Part shown: positions 49,816-63,280 of the stretch, piece after piece | Position numbering within the stretch: position 1 is the stretch's first letter | How the letters are laid out: every line of letters starts with the position of its first letter | Notes under the pieces: generated by a model | Database searches by the model: none | What the model was told of the DNA's origin: nothing | Seen by the model: the letters and a program-made list of their open reading frames with translations, nothing else | Position numbers and translations under genes: made by a program | From: Paulownia fortunei | Lineage: Eukaryota; Streptophyta; Magnoliopsida; Lamiales; Paulowniaceae | DNA length: 64,000 nt | Direction: 5' to 3' | Assembly (NCBI GenBank): GCA_019321725.1 | Contig: CM033108.1 | Span: 8,264,060 to 8,328,059 of the forward strand

Positions 49816-51439
49816 GATCACAGATTCCAAAAATAGTATTTAAAGACCAAAAAATCCCTAACATAATACATATGAAAATAATCCAACATTTTAATTGATA
49901 GTCATTACTTAAATAAAAGTATAGAAAAGTGAGAAACCAAATTCATATTTTGAGATTCTCTCCAATTGTACATAAAAAACATAAATTTAATAAATATTCA
50001 ACAATATAACTAGAGGTATGGGGTACACTCGATCTGTGTATTTAAATACATAATAGTCACAAAACTAAATTATTATTATTATTATTTTTTGCTATAATTG
50101 TTACTACATATATTTATTTATACTTTTCATAAATGAAGCAGGAATATTTTAGTACCTGAGAAATATATAACCCGAATAAAGTAATGGGGAGAAAAAAGAT
50201 ATATTAATGAGAGAAGATATAATGCGCAGGAGTTAGAGAAAGATCAGAAAAATAAAATAAAATTGAGAGATATAATGGAGAGAAAGATGGAAGTTTAAGA
50301 GAGACAAAAAGGGGAAAAAACTAACTAAAAGGTAGTTTTGACATACTAAAGACACCAAAGAAGTGTCTTCAATTATAGATAGTATAGATAATAATGAAAT
50401 ATGAGAAAATAAATGAATACTAATTGAAAAACTTTGGCTTTGAAATGCACAGATTTTTAAATAAGTAAAAGTTAAAATAAATGTTAAAGTATATTTACTA
50501 AAATAAAGAGTACAAATTAACTTTTATATGCTTAAGATAATACATTGTTAAGTCCATAACTTAATTTGATTGGTATTATTTGTGCAAAATAGTAAGGTGA
50601 TTTCGTTGGATATTCTAAATAGGGTAAGTTATATTTTTTTTATGTTTAACAAGAGGTTTAATGTAAGTTTAACTCTTGATTATTTAATTTTAAAAAAAGA
50701 TATGATTAACGTTTCAATTTAAAAAAAAATAATTATTTGACTAGTTTGTACTTCAACTAGAAAATCTTCTAGAAAATTCCTAATTTCTTTGAATTAAAAT
50801 TGGAGACTTTTGATAGAAAAGCTACTTATCTTACGATTGGAGCTACCTATAAGTAATATGATCATATGTATTTACAAATATGTAGATGATGATTCATTGT
50901 GTGAAAAGAGCTACTCTAGGATTAGAGTGAAAAATATCGACTGATTAAATGCATTTTTAAAATAAAAAAATAAAAAAAGATAAAAATATTGAAAATATCT
51001 CTTAAGAATTTTAAGGGATAAATTTTGGATCGAGACCAAAAGTTCAATTGCGGATCTGTTGAATGTGTTTTCTAGTTTGAAACATTTGAATCTGAATTTT
51101 AAAATTTATTACGCACGTTTAACTTTGTCTATGCGTTTCAAAAATGTCGATACAACATTAAGGGGTTTTCTTCTAAAAAATGTGGTGCATCAATTGTGTT
51201 GGATTATTTTGTTGTAGCAAGAGTTTTTAAAACAATTTTCCTATTCAAATCTTAAAAATAAAGGCTGAACTATTGACGTGTCAATGCTGCAACTGAAAAG
51301 ACTGAATTTGAATCGGAGGGAACACATACTATCATTTCACTTTAAGCGAGAAAAAAAGGGGTTGCTATTAAATGTACTTAATCTCTTCCTAATGTTGTAA
51401 CATAGACCTTGAAAACACTAACCCTCATTTGTACAATTC
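49816..51439. other. AT-rich intergenic sequence
   Basis: No gene, repeat pair or conserved motif recognised. Confidence 0.55.
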
Positions 51440-51870
51440 CAATTTTTAATGACCACTTCGTCATTTTTTGGCTCAAAAAGGGGGAGTGAGATGATGCTGT
51501 TAGTGGTGATGATTGAATTTTATTATTTTGTTTTGTGTTTATGATTAGGTATAATTTCTTTTATCTGTTTCGTGATGGTGATGATGAACAGATGTGATCA
51601 TGTTAATTCTACGTAAGGATTAATATATTCCTGATTTTTTTTGTTAGGATCATGAAATCCGGGGGAGATTTAAAAGATTGATCATGTATTATAATGATTT
51701 TGTTGCTATACTGTTGCTTATGTTTCAACACTGTTATCCTTGTTAATTGCTTGAATTTTTCAGCTTGAATTCTAGACACATGGGGAGTATTAGTGATTTT
51801 GACCAAAAATAAAAAGGGAGATATTGTTAAATTTATTGTTGGCATTTATGGCAAAGTAGATAAAAAATTC
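51440..51870 (+). other. Possible 3' end of a SIRE-type Copia element
   Basis: Two purine tracts (CTCAAAAAGGGGGAGTGAG at 51473 and AAAAAGGGAGATATTGTTAA at 51810) flank a non-coding spacer with GATGATGATGAACAG-like words, the layout seen at the 3' end of SIRE/Maximus Copia elements, where the tract abuts a TGTTAA LTR start. No coding domain remains. Confidence 0.4.
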
Positions 51871-51954
51871 ATGCACTGGTTGATATGTTGCAATGTTGCA
51901 ATATGGAAATTGCTGAACTAACAATATTGTTGTTGCAAAAATTCGTCAACGTAA

Positions 51955-53580
51955 ATGCATGTTATCGTATACAAGTAATAAAATGATGAATAGATTATTG
52001 TTCACACGAGAACTATTAAATTACTAAATACCAAAATTTTGTCAACTCTAATTTTATTTAAACAAACGAAAGCGAGTGGCAATTAATGTAAATGAAGTTA
52101 AATTATTCTTAAAAATGATGTGCAAAATCGAATAAAAATAAATATCAATGATTATAAAGACTTAGAGTTATAATTTCATCATAATTAGTTTGAGTTGAAT
52201 AATTCATCTCATCAATTTTAATTTATTTCTCAAGTAATAGTCGAGAATCCCTAAATTATCTATTAGCCTCTCCCAATGTCTAATGAAAATACCATCAATT
52301 GCTAACTCGCTATATTCCTATGTGAATTACAATAATCAATAATTTATTTAGTTCTATGAATCTCCAACAAGACTACACAAACCATGAAAGTATATTCCTA
52401 TCTCACATGCAATTTATGGTTCTCTACACCTAGAACTAGACACATATATCACCTCTCGGATCAATATGATTAACAAATCATTCAATTAGTGGTCAATTAA
52501 TTGAAAGCATTAAGAACAATATAGAAAACTCAACTTGATAGATAAATCAAGAATTGACTTAATAAAAATATTCAACACATCCTAATTATATTACATCACA
52601 ACCTTATAAATGAAAATTAGTTCATGGTGAAAATAAGAAATATCTTAACAATATTCATACACATATTGAAATGAAGATATGAAAATAAAATCAAACTTCA
52701 AGGAGGATGAGCTTTTCTTTCCTTGTAGATAACTTTCTTCAAAGTTGAAAAAATTCTCTCATCTTCCCCCAAATTCTTTCTTCTTGTCTTGTTCTTTCTT
52801 TTTCACTCTCTTCTCCTTTTTCTCCAATTCTCCCCCCCCCCCTTTTTTTTTTTCATTTGGAGGCTTTTGGAATCTTAAAAATCTGATTGAGATGCCATAA
52901 AGAGGGTTAAATGCCCATTTTAGCCTTGGTTGTCTGTTTGGTAGCACCTAGGCGCTGACTTATGGCGCCTAGGCACTGCACATTCTGTTTTCGGCGCCTA
53001 GGTGCCATTACTGCAGTTTTCCTTCTTCCCTGACAGTATTTGACTTCTTTCAACTCATTTTTGACATCTTTATAAGTTGAATTGACTTTTAATATCTTCT
53101 AATGAATTATAACCCTATATGTTAGCTTTCCATAGCCACTTGAATAAACTTTATATGAAATATGTGGAAAGAGTTATGGCCAGAATAGCAAGATATATCA
53201 TACTAGAAAGTTTCAATCAAGTGCAGACTTTTTAATCTGATTTTGATTATTGAAATCAAATAAACTGAATTTTATGATAAACATAGAAGTTATAGATAAA
53301 TCTCTTATCTTTCCAATGGTTCAAGAATCAAGTCGAAATAATATTTGAATAAAGAGTTATGATTAAAATACGCACACTTCTTACAATTGCACTATAAAGA
53401 GGGTTTTTTCTAAAATTTAACCAAGTTATAATTTTCTTTCCATTTTCCTCTCCTTTTGTCATAGCCTACAAAATTTCAACTTGAATGCAACAAAAGTGTT
53501 ATAAACACTCAAAAATTAATCAAAAAGTTAAATAAATGGTACTCAATTAATGGATATAAAATCTACTCATCAATTGCAAC
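51955..53580. mobile_element. Probable LTR relic of a Gypsy (Athila/Ogre-like) element
   Basis: The stretch TATCGTATACAAGTAATAAA with CACACGAGAACTATTAAATT (51964-52030), the following CTCCCAATGTCTAATG region and the CT-rich leader at 52730-52860 with AGGGTTAAATGCCC recall long LTRs of plant Athila/Ogre elements. GGCGCCTAGG palindromes cluster at 52945-53006. No partner LTR or coding domain in the window, so the call is tentative. Confidence 0.42.
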
Positions 53581-55574
53581 ATCGAATATTTACTGATTTT
53601 GATTGAAAAATTATTTAACAACTTATATTAATTCTATGCAAATTTGAAATTTTTCGAATGTGATAATCACAAAAGATTAGTATGTGATTTTGGTAATGAG
53701 ATATTCAGATAATGAAAAGATCAAAATCTAATATCTAGTTGTATGCAACAAATCTAGGAGATTTATATATCAAACATATAAGAGATTTTTGGATTCATGC
53801 TGCATGAAAGGAAGTGTCAAGGCAAATAACGTGATAAGTTGAGCTTCATAGTGATTTACGACATTCTGCATTGATAAGTTGGTTGAATACAACACTTTTC
53901 GGGAGAAAAGGGAAAGCTCTTCAGGAGAAAAATTTCAAGATTTTCAAGATAAGATCGGTTTGTCATTTGAAATGGTTTAAACATTGAAGTTAGTTCAACA
54001 GTGCAGATTTCAAGGCAAGAGGGATGTTGCTGAAAAAGTTTGACTAACGATTTAATACAAGAACGATGTAAATTATAAGAGGGAATCTTTAATTTCAAAC
54101 ATTTAAAATGTTTGAGTTAGTGAAATATTCAACATATGGGTGTGGCCTCACGCATGTAAAGTATATAAAACACATAAAAATAGCTCGTGTCAATATTACT
54201 TTATGCCTTATGTTATAAATAGTTAAATTTATGTTACATTATAATAATTGGACTAATTGAGTTAAAGTGGAACAAACATTAAAACAAAAATTTCAAACCA
54301 TTACTTTTACTTCTTTGACACTTTATCACCTTTTTATAAAAGTTAGCACTTTTTCAAAAGTACAAATTTGTTATAAAGTGTAGTGCATATAGTTATGTTT
54401 TTTTATATCCAATTTAGTCAAAAGGGATAACACAAAGTTACTTATTCTATTTTTTCTTCTCTCTTTAGTTTTATATTTCATACTAGTTATATCACCTAAA
54501 TCAAAGTATAGGTTCCTCTCTTCAAGCAACAAGTGGACTCTATTAGTTAAAACTTGTATTATAATTATATATTATTTATATGTACGAATAATTAAATAAT
54601 ACTTTCATTTTTCGTACAGAACATGTCAAATAACATTTATATTTTTGAGATGAAACTTTATTATATATATTATACTTATTCGATATAATACTTCATGAAT
54701 AATACTCCATTTAATAAATATTTATAATGATGAATTAAAATCTAGAAAATATGTAAAAAATATTTAAGAGTATTAATTGAAAATTATAAAAATAAAAATA
54801 ATTTTTTAATAATTGGAAATACTAATTGTTGTTAAGTAGTTATCTATAGATTGTATCATAATAATAAATTAAATAATATAGAATTACATATAAGATAATT
54901 TTGGCATAATTTAAAAATATGTATAAGCATAAAATATTTTTTTCATATTCAAAATTTGCCCATACATCTATCAATTTGTATATTATCCATTTCTGTATTT
55001 TTGGTCAAATTTTTCTCTATAATTGTTATAAAAAAACTCATAATATATTCATACGTATTAAATATTAAATCTTTCTCGTCCCTTAGTTAACTAATTAGGC
55101 AACTAGGTATGTTTTCGAAGTTGCTTGAGATTAATTGCAAACATGAATTTAGTTTCAGTATTTCACATGAGTAAATGATCAAAAGATTAAGTGACGTTGA
55201 TTCTAGACATGAGAGTTTTGCACAATGAAGACAATTTTCGCGGGGGAAGGTCGGAGGGAAGAAGAGGAAATGGAATCTAGCGTTTTTTCTTATATGCATA
55301 TTATGTATATATGAATTTATTTTTTATATTTTTTTCCTATTTGGCCAGCTTAGAGACAATTTCCTTTCCTTTTTCAAAGGCAATATCGGTACATAATTTT
55401 TCATCCACATGTATAATGGCCTTTTTCAAAAATATAAATAGATATACTGCAATTATTTCTGCCATTCTACTTTCAAATTTAATGGATCCAATTTTTTTCA
55501 ACATTGATCATTAGTCATATGGCGCATTAAGAGTTGAAGAGGACAAAGAGTTTATTCAAATAGTTGAGGTGGGC
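53581..55574. other. AT-rich intergenic sequence
   Basis: No gene recognised on either strand; short open frames have no recognisable domain. Confidence 0.55.
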
Positions 55575-56660
55575 AAAGTGTTTATCCCTATACTATCACT
55601 TTATCCCTTATTATCATTTTACCCCAATGCTATCAATTATTTCATTTTAGTTCTTTGTATTCTTATTTTTTCACTTTACTCACTATATTCTAAAATTAGC
55701 AAATTACCCTTACATATTATTTATAACAAAATTAATAGATTGGTATTTATATTTTAATAATTTCTTCAACTTACTCAAGTAACACTTAATATTAAATTTA
55801 TTTAAAATTTTATTGTACGTTATTTTTTGTTAACATACTTCCTATTAAATTTTTATATTATATGATATTTTTTATTAGCTAGTACATTTTACTTTCTATT
55901 TATCTTAAATATAAAACATATATAATATATTTCTAAAAAATATTTTCTTAAATACGTAAAATATTAGTAATAGATTTTTCATTATAAATGGAATTATCAA
56001 AATCTCCTAAAAATAATAATAAATTTTTAAATTTTTTTTAGGTTTAATTTAATACTATTAAATGAACTATAAATAGTCAAATTATATAGTGTTCAACTTA
56101 AAAAATCATAGTCATTTTAGTATTTAATTTTATAAATGTTACTTGATTATGATGATTATTTTTCAATTTAATTTCATTTATATGAACTTATGATAATTTT
56201 ATAAATAAAAAATAAATTACTAATATTTTCATATTAATAAAATATTATTTAGAAATATTTTATATATATTTTTAGATTTATAATGAGTAGAAAATTTATA
56301 AGTAAAGTATATTAGCTAATAAAAAATATCCTACTATATAGTAATTTAATAGAAACTATGTTAAATCTTAAAATAATTATTAAAATTTATGTACAATAAA
56401 ATTTTAAATAAATTTAATATTAAGTGTTAATTAATAAAGTTGGAAAAATTATTAAATTATAAATATATCTATTAATTTTAGAATATTTTAAAATTAAATA
56501 ATAGATAAAGGATAATAAAGTCAATATTTTTAGAGTATATGAGAATAAAGTAAAATAATAAGAATATAAATAAAATAAAATAAAATAGAATAAAAGTAAA
56601 AAAAATAAAAATGAAACGATTAAAAGTACAAAAAGCACAATAATACTCAATATGAGTAGA
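55575..56660. mobile_element. Foldback element, family F1 copy B
   Basis: Same family as 24035-24963: GTTAACATACTTCCTATTAAA, AGTACATTTTACTT, and the inverse TATAATGAGTAGAAAATTTATA recur with copy A, and the two halves pair with each other. Copy B has an extra 150-bp insertion in its centre (about 56030-56185). It ends about 265 bp before the start codon of the zinc-finger gene. Confidence 0.77.
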
Positions 56661-56924
56661 CGCAAGTAAAATTAGCCATTTAAAAAAAATATGGGGCCAA
56701 AATATATATTAAAAAAGTTGAAAGGGCAAAGTGTCCATTTTCTTTAAAAATTATTTGTTAACTGGACCTAGTTCAAGGGTAAGGTGTTTGTCGCCCATAT
56801 ATATATATATATATATTTTGCACCCTCACTGGATTTTAAGCTCTGTCGCAGATTCTCCCCCACTGTTCCTTCCCTCTATACCCATGGCGGGGTTTTAGTT
56901 TTTGTTCCTCCTCCCGAAAAGAAA
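56661..56924 (+). promoter_or_regulatory. Probable core promoter and 5' UTR of the zinc-finger gene
   Basis: A (TA)n run at 56798-56816 precedes a switch to GC-richer, codon-like sequence at about 56820. An upstream ATG at 56884 (CCCATGGCG) is in another frame and would end after a few codons. The TATA role is inferred from position only. Confidence 0.45.
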
Positions 56925-59900
56925 ATGGCACTCTCTCATCTTCTTCTGAGGCGCCTCAAGTGTTCAAAACCCCTGTCCCTTCATCTCCTCTCCCAAATTC
57001 CAGATACTGTGGGCTTCTCTTTGCTCTCCACTGCAGCCGACTCCGCTCACCAATCGCCTCCCACCCCTAAACCCACGTCGCTCTCCGCTCGCATGAGCTT
57101 TATCTTCGAACAAATCGATGAAATTGATAAAAAACGCGAAGAAAAAGACCAAACCCTCCAGCGAATCCGCGCTTGGCGTGAATCCAAGAAACAACAAAAG
57201 AGTCCTGGTTCCGACCCGCCCCCCAACGCGCCGGAGTGCGATTCGGTGGAGGAGTTGAAGTCAGAATTAGTGAAAAGTGAAGCGTTTTTGGCGAATAGTG
57301 ATGTGAAGAAGGTGGTGGAGTTGGTGCACCCCTGGGCGGAGTGGATAGAGTTGATGGAGAGGCTGGTGCAGCAGAATTACTTTGATCACAAGAGGAAGGA
57401 CGAGGACGGTATGATGGAAGGTCTTGGCTTCGATTTGTCAGAGGCTGGCGCAGAGGAGGATAAAGGGCTTGATTTTACTCGGGATTTCAAGACTGTACAG
57501 GCAGCTGTGGTCAACTTTGGTCGCGATCGCTTTGATATATTGAGGTTTTGTTTTAAGTAGATAGTATGTTTTGATGCATCTCATATTGTTTTGTCTCTGT
57601 TTCATGGAATGTAGAGTCATTTGGTGGACAGACGAATTTTGATCAGGGTGAGAATATGGTGTTTGATGAAATTAAGAAATGCTAAAATGCATAACCTTTG
57701 GTGATGGTATGAATAAAGATAATTTGCTATTTTTGTTAATGTTTTATTTCCATAGTTTCTGGTTTTTGATAAATTTTCTATTTAGGTCCGGTATAATTGA
57801 AGCAAATATCCGACTTCAATACAATTTGGAATCTCTATTGTCATTAAATTACAAGCTGGGATAAGGGGTCTTAGTTTGAGGTATTTGGACCATCTTATTA
57901 TTAATTACAGTGTGGGTTAGCAAGGCAGAAATTTTGTCTATTCTCTTAGTAAGTGTGACAGAGCTTAAGCAGTTTGGATTGATTTGGCTTCATAGATTTT
58001 TTTTTTCTTTTACAGTGAGGGAACAATTTGGGTTAGAGATTCGGAATTGCTTTTGATAAATATGAAAGATATCAATGAATTACATTTAATGATTTGCTTC
58101 ATGCCATGCATCATTAAGTTGTAATCTCATTCATGCAAGACAATCTATAGCAGAAAAAGGGAAAGTACGATTATCAGCTGAAAATTGTTGTAGGGGTCTG
58201 AAAAAGTTGGAACCACCACTTTAGGCAGTCTCATGCTCCATCTTCATATCTGGATATTTTGGTTTTCTCATCATTGGGGAATATCTTCTTCGGCAGAAGT
58301 GTTTCACTCTCTTGTATCTCATTTCTGGCTGTTTTTTCTGTAATCAAGCTGGAAGCTAGTGTCCTACAGTCTAGACGCTTGGATTTGTCTCTAGTCAAAT
58401 TCTTTATACTCTCTGAAAAATTCTTAATGGGATTGTAAACTTTTGTAGTTACTTTGTAAAGATTTTAAAGTACCTCCCCCATCAATAAACAAGTAAACAA
58501 ACTATGCTTACTGCCATTTTGATGTTGTGGGAACAATTTTTTTGTCTGATTTCTGTCTCTTTATAGGGGAGGGGGCTGGGAGATGCAACATGCAATTTAT
58601 AATTCTTTCTTACATATTATGGTTATCTCCAACTTCTGGCTTTAGAAAGAGTAGAGAAAAACATTTAAATATCTATCTTGGCTATACAAGCTACATCAGT
58701 ACAGGTCATATGCCATAGCATCTTCTCAATTTTAACTAAGTGTACCTCTATTGAAACTGCACATTATGTATTTTATGCAGTCACAATAACTTCCTATTCA
58801 GTTATGCTCTTTTTTCTTATAATATCCTCTTTTTTATGCTTTTGCTTGCTGTTTTTGGGGTGGGGGTGGATTTGCATTTATTTTAATAGGCGCTATTGCT
58901 TGCTTTATAGTGCAATTTTTGGTTGCTTTCTTTTATTAAATCCACACTTTGTTTTTGTTTGAGACTTGCTTAGGATACAATTATTTCAGGTCATTGTCGA
59001 GACAGGATCTTCAAATATTGGTTGGTTATGGATGCCCTAGTGCAGACAAGAAGGTGGTCTTTTCCTGCAAACTGTTAAGGAAACATGTCCATCTGGACGA
59101 AGGAGATGTAAGCTTAAAGTACCATGCTTATTTGTATGACATTTGTTTATTATTGGGTAAGAGACAGATAGTGATTGAGGATAATTATGTTGAAATAAAA
59201 TTTGTGATGGTGTCAAATAGAATTATGATGGTAAACAGAAAGGATGTTAATTTATGGATCGATGATAAAGAATTATGAAATAAAATTTAGATCTGTCCTG
59301 TTACTGAGGGCACTTCTTTTCAGGAAAGTAGGGTTGTTTTTGTTGCGTATGTTGTTGGGAAGGTGTGGGCTTTATATCTTATTTGTTCAATAACTGGTAG
59401 AAAGAATTAGAGTGTTGACAGCGTAAGAAAAGGCTTAATTGCTGTTGTAGCAGTAGTAGAAAGAATGATGAGTTGCAGTCAGAAGACACTTTCCCTTTGA
59501 CTCAATACTTCTGCTTGTCTTATGACCTAAAATATTTAATTTGGCTTATTTGCATCATCCCTAAACTTGGTTGAATCTGAAGAGAATAGTCAATTCTGTG
59601 GTGAGAAATCTGTGTGTGGTTATAAATTCCTAGACAAAAATAACTTATATACAGCCTAGGCGCCTTTCTCTCGATCGGTAATCAATGCAAGTGATGAAAT
59701 AAAACTTCTAATTCATTCATTTCACCTGCCTAGAATTGTGATACAACGACCTGAGATGGATATCTCAAATTTTTTGCAGGTCATTTTCATTACGCAAATC
59801 AATTTATGTTGCATTTTCTACCCGGTCCACAGCTGTATTGGTCCTTCAATCTATTGATGAATATCCATGTGTCCATGTGAGTTTGGTAACAAGGTTAAAA

Positions 59901-62900
59901 ATTCTAAAACCCCAACAATGACAAAAATAGTGACTAGTGATGTGGTTCCCGGTGCTATTGTTGACATAAAACCACTTGAAGGGTCTGTGCAAAGTATTGG
60001 AAATATTAGTTAAATAAGGACATGTTAGGGAGTTTGCCATAATCTAAAAATCATGTCTTTTGGAAATGGGTATTTATCTTAAAGTCACATGTTTTCATGA
60101 AAATATGCGTTTTTTTAGGGGTTGTATCTATAAAAATGGATGTATATTCTATTGGTTCTGCGTTTTAGGAAGAGATGTGAATATAAAGGCCCTAACTATT
60201 TTAAAAAGTTTCGAGGGTTCACAAATATTTTTACTAACTAATGTGTGGTCTAAGGGTTACATAACAGCATGCTTGCTGCAAAAGGGTATTTCAAATTCTT
60301 TATAAACCCCAATTTGATGCCACAAAGTCAATTCCAACAATTCCACAATCTCTTCTACATTTTTTTCACTAAAATCTACTCTTTAGAAGATCATGAAGGA
60401 AGGAGGTCTTCAGAATTGCTATTCAAATGCCTCGACTTGTTTCTGCTGTGTCCTAGAAGTGATTTACCATAAAATTCCATAGCAAATTAGTAGTAGGGAC
60501 AAATTTCATTTCAAGTAAAGTGAGTATCATTCTTCGAAACCACATTTAAATTATATGATTTTCATCTCAATTTAATAAAATTCCCTAAGAGCTGCTGCAT
60601 CAGTTATGTCAGTAAATTACGATAAACCGATCATATTTTATTTTCTATTTCATGTATCAGGTTTGTAGTTCCTGCAATCTGAGGGGCTCTTGTGAAAAAG
60701 CATATCTACTCACAAATAAAGAGGATGAAGCGCGGACAATTGATGTCATGCGTATCCTACTTGCATATGGTTTTGATCTAATTGATGGATCAGTTGTAAA
60801 TAAATCCCTTTTGAAAATGAAATTGGTGAAGACTGTTGTTCGAAAATTGCTCCATGAGGTAGTCAAGCTAAGTGCAGTTCCAATAGATCCGAATCTTCCC
60901 CCTCCTGTTATTAAAAAGCCTCCACCAAAGGTGAAGCAACCACCTCCACCTCCAAAGAAAAGAGTTGGACGCAATGACATCGAAATGAAAAAGGGCGATT
61001 GGCTCTGTTCGAAGTAGGTTTGACAACCTTTTGTTCTATTTTTATTTGTGAATTGCGTCATTTATCCAAATCTGTACACATCTTTTGGTAATATATCTGT
61101 AGAATACATTGATATATCATACACTTGACTGCTGTATATTTTCTTCGTATTAACCATTGTATACCTTGAAATATCAGCCTACAAGTAAGGAGCTCAAATA
61201 CGGCTCATAAGTTAATACATCAGCAAACAAAGTGGAGATCTTGTACTATAATGGAATAATAAAATAGTGTTATATCTTATCCGACTTGACCTTAATCCTC
61301 TCATATTGCATTACCACTTAAGTTCTGCTACTATTGATAATGTTAGGTGATATCCTGCTTTCTCTAGCTACCGAAAGTTGCTAGACAACTCTGTTGTCAT
61401 TTAAGAGAGCTTACTTTCAGCACCCTGTCAGGATGCCGGGAATTAGCTACGTATAAGTACAGCTAGGATCACCATATGGAGCAAACCTGGAACTCTTTAT
61501 TTGCTAGTTGTACTGCACTTTTTGTTAAAGTTATTTGGAAAACAACTCTGTTCTTTGCTTTTGCTAATATTCATTATTTTCTCAGGTGCGACTTCATGAA
61601 CTTTGCAAAAAATACTGTGTGCTTGCAATGTGATGCTAAACGTCCTAAGAGACAGTTGCTTCCAGGAGAATGGGAATGCCCCCAGTATGTTACTCTCTCT
61701 CTCTCTAGCATGCTTGGCTCTGCTTAGAACCTTCTGGAAAATTAAGAGCCTTGATAGTTGTCTTCTCGACTGATATGCTACTATACAGCTGTAGAACCAA
61801 TTGCTTCTGAACTGGAGCTGTGTGCTATTTCGTTCCTTTATGGATTTGAACCTAAGCATTTCAAATTCATAATAACAAATCCATTGAACAAATCTCATGA
61901 TACAATAGATTTTAACTTTTATTTTGAGCTATTTTTTGAATCATTATGGATGGATTTCAAATCCATGTTAGATGGAGTCATTTGAAATCCATCCCTCAAA
62001 TCCAAATCCTTCCATCCAAATAAAACATTAAAGGATTTGTGATTAAAGCTTTATAATTCTACAGTTAGTTGTATTGATTGATTCAATGCTTGTATAGGTG
62101 CAATTTCTTAAACTATAGGAGGAACACAGTATGTTTTCATTGTGAACACAAGCGCCCACCTGATACATATACCGAAAGTCAATTTCCAGAGAAGCAATGT
62201 GGTCCGAGAATCAGGATGGACAAGATTTCCGACAGGAAAGGTGTTTCTAATGCGTGGAATTTTGATTTTGATGACAATGAATCTGATGGAGCAGATGTTG
62301 CTGCCTTTGAGTATGCAGATTCTCAGAAACTGGGTGAAGATTTTCCCCTTAGCAAGCAGACTCTTCGTGAAAATTCTAGAAGACATGAAGATGGTTTAGA
62401 AATGAGCAGCAGATCTCCAAAGGCGTCTGAAAGGGAGTATTCTGATTCTGGTCCCATGAGACCTGGTGTAGGATTCAATGATTTTGATGAAGAAGAAGAT
62501 GATGATGTTGACAGTTATGAGATAGTTACCCAAAATGAAGTGCCTAAGACTTCTCAAATAGATTTCTCAGAGCTTGAAGCTGACTCAGAATCTGAAGATG
62601 TAGAAAGCACTGAAGGTAATTGGCATGCTCGTGGCAAAACTAAATTCCCAACACGCGGCAAGAAAAAGATGCATCGCAAAGCAATTGCTGATTCTGAAGA
62701 TGTTGAAGTAGACTTTGATACTGATGATGACCTTCCAATTCACCCGAATTGGAAATCCAGTCATGTTGCTAACCTAAAACAGCAAAATAGAGATAGAGGT
62801 GCCATGAATTTTGGTTCAGATGATGATCTTGGGTTCAGCTCGGGCACTGATGATGAAATGTTAAGATCCAAAAAGAGAGGAAATAGAAGGGGCTCTAATG

Positions 62901-63280
62901 GAATGGACCATAAGAGAGGAGGAAGATCCAATTTCAAAGCTGAGTCTTTTTCCGAAACAGATTCTGATGCCGATTTAAGTTATCATAGTTATAAGCAAAG
63001 AGATAAAGCAGGTCGCAGAGGCATGATAGCCAAGAAAAGCTCTATGAACAGTGGTTTTAATAGATCTTCAGGTCCAAAGAAAAATAATAGAGGTATTCGA
63101 GAGAATTCCTATAATGGGCAAGCAAAGAATGCCAGAGACGGTAACTTGTCAAAGTTTCAAAGCCATAGAAAAGGAGGGTCATTTGATAAGCGAGGAGGAA
63201 GATCAAACAATTTTGATAATCAACCAGACAGTTATATGGATGATGAAAGAGACCGGCGACCAAGGGTTAACGTGCGATGA
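56925..63280 (+). CDS. Organelle RanBP2-type zinc-finger protein, VAR3/OZ family
   Basis: Five exons (56925-57544, 58990-59107, 60661-61013, 61586-61684, 62098-63280) joined in frame give 790 residues with no disruption. Start chosen at ATG 56925: the product begins MALSHLLLRRLKCSKPLSLH, a Ser/Leu/Arg-rich, acid-poor organelle transit peptide. Next come a charged coiled-coil-like stretch (DEIDKKREEKDQTLQRIRAW), the conserved middle domain (SRQDLQILVGYGCPSADKKV, CSSCNLRGSCEKAYLLTNKE) and a proline/lysine linker. Two RanBP2 fingers follow (WLCSKCDFMNF...CLQC and WECPQCNFLNY...CFHC), then a long acidic-to-basic, Ser/Arg/Gly-rich disordered tail. Family members VAR3/OZ1 (chloroplast) and OZ2-OZ4 act in organellar RNA editing or splicing; VAR3 loss causes variegation. 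Length is closest to VAR3 and OZ2, and I cannot say which orthologue or organelle. The first donor is weak (GTTTTG). Confidence 0.9.

Noticed and set aside
56784..56924. N-terminal extension of the zinc-finger protein
   Set aside because: The extension would start at GTG and encode a TA-repeat string; ATG 56925 gives a convincing transit peptide.
57679..58962. Short open frames in the first introns of the zinc-finger gene
   Set aside because: No recognisable domain, intronic base composition, and splice joins around them keep the main frame.
60657..61061. Minus-strand open frame of 134 codons
   Set aside because: Lies opposite the proline-rich linker exon of the zinc-finger gene; a shadow of its codon use.
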